From: Phycisphaerae bacterium
Lineage (GTDB): Bacteria > Planctomycetota > Phycisphaerae > UBA1845
Direction: 5' to 3'
Assembly (NCBI GenBank): GCA_016929015.1
Contig: JAFGJQ010000374.1
Location: 1 to 41,673 of the forward strand
DNA: 41,673 nt
The notes below the pieces were generated by a model. That model was not told the DNA's origin and searched no databases. It worked only from the letters and a program-made list of their open reading frames with translations. Position numbers and translations under genes: made by a program. Positions 41,131 to 41,673 of the stretch are shown piece by piece. Position 1 is the stretch's first letter, and each line of letters starts with the position of its first letter.

Positions 41131-41673
41131 CTATTTCTTCGTCTCTTCCTCTGCGATGGAGAACACGTCCCGCTTCTCGGATTCGAAGATGACAATCAGC
41201 TTGGTCTTCCTCGTATCCAGCGTGACCACGTACTTGCGGACCAACTCCAGGCTCCGCTCCAGCATCTCCAGATACTTGCGCACCTTGTAGAGTGACGGGG
41301 CGGCCTGGTGGGCCGTCACCTCCGCCTCAAACAGCCGGGCCTTGCTTTCCGCGTCGCTGACCGAAATGGTGCGCGCCGCCTGGGCCTCCGCGATCTTCAT
41401 GGCCGCCTCACCGCTCATTCGCGGGATGTCGCGGGCCGGATTGCCCAGCAGCAGGTCCGCCACCTCTCGCTCCGCCTCTTCCCGTTCCTCCGCCGAAGCG
41501 TTGCGGTCCTCCGCGAGCCGATCGCGGCGCGTAATGGCCGCCACCAACGCTTCCGCCCGGCTCACGTCCCCCGCCGTCCACGTCAACTGCTGCCGCGAAT
41601 CACCCTCGGCGGTCTCGATCTCCGCGTTCTTCTTCACCTCCGCCGTAATCACTTCCTGAAACGCCTTCGCCAC
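41131..41673 (-). CDS. C-terminal part of a third SPFH-like protein (5' part missing)
   Basis: The frame is open to the right edge and covers the last 180 codons of a longer gene. The visible part is an Ala/Glu/Arg-rich coiled-coil (REEAEREVADLL, EAAMKIAEAQAARTI, ESKARLFEAEVTAHQAAPSL, the last in two runs) and a final short beta segment (VVTLDTRKTKLIVIFES). This fits the C-terminal region of an HflK-type protein. It ends 42 bases before the HflC-like start, so three SPFH-like genes are in series. The SPFH domain itself would lie outside the window, so the family call rests on the coiled-coil and context. Confidence 0.7.
   Translation of the reverse strand: MAKAFQEVITAEVKKNAEIETAEGDSRQQLTWTAGDVSRAEALVAAITRRDRLAEDRNASAEEREEAEREVADLLLGNPARDIPRMSGEAAMKIAEAQAARTISVSDAESKARLFEAEVTAHQAAPSLYKVRKYLEMLERSLELVRKYVVTLDTRKTKLIVIFESEKRDVFSIAEEETKK

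Overview
The window is high-GC bacterial chromosome and most resembles a member of the Planctomycetota, possibly Phycisphaerae-like. That reading is inferred from gene content: two giant secreted parallel beta-helix proteins with degenerate dockerin-type C-termini, a BACON-like/beta-helix mosaic protein, an SPFH-plus-ABC operon with a large unknown membrane-anchored protein, a HEAT-repeat protein, and REP-like palindromes between genes. No rRNA, tRNA, CRISPR array, phage or complete insertion sequence was recognised.

Layout. 1-586 (-): N-terminal part of a secreted protein with a CBM25-like starch-binding region, cut by the left edge. 749-980: REP-like hairpins. 1091-3414 (-): HEAT-repeat protein translationally coupled to a small membrane protein. 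3512-7350 (+): YtcJ-type amidohydrolase, SPASM-like radical SAM protein and a lipoprotein with an Ig-like plus HAD/LNS2-like phosphatase domain; the lipoprotein gene carries an apparent one-base frameshift. 7629-11648 (+) and 12956-18625 (-): two convergent giant beta-helix genes. Between them lies an HEPN/MNT toxin-antitoxin pair (11705-12728, -) with two identically built operators, and a scrap of a further beta-helix gene abuts its 3' end. 18794-21797 (-): glycosyltransferase, TruA and a FliA/WhiG-type sigma factor. 22443-24840 (-): ECF sigma factor, anti-sigma-like membrane protein and secreted PDZ protein. 25061-25636 (+): solitary TrpG/PabA glutamine amidotransferase. 25693-31139 (-): argR-argG-argH-proB-proA. 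31810-33924 (+): prolyl-oligopeptidase lipoprotein. 33982 to the right edge (-): an SPFH / HflC-like / HflK-like / ABC ATPase / ABC permease / unknown membrane-anchored protein operon.

How the genes work together. The arg/pro operon places two glutamate-derived amino-acid pathways behind one ArgR gene, with a near-leaderless promoter. The ECF sigma, anti-sigma and PDZ genes form a likely envelope-signalling unit. The SPFH/ABC operon probably encodes one inner-membrane assembly in which prohibitin-like scaffolds surround an exporter or membrane-remodelling ABC complex. The strongest candidates for something undescribed are this SPFH/ABC operon, the HEPN/MNT pair between two giant repeat genes, and the amidohydrolase/radical SAM/phosphatase cluster. 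All functions here are read from motifs and family knowledge; no database search was run.
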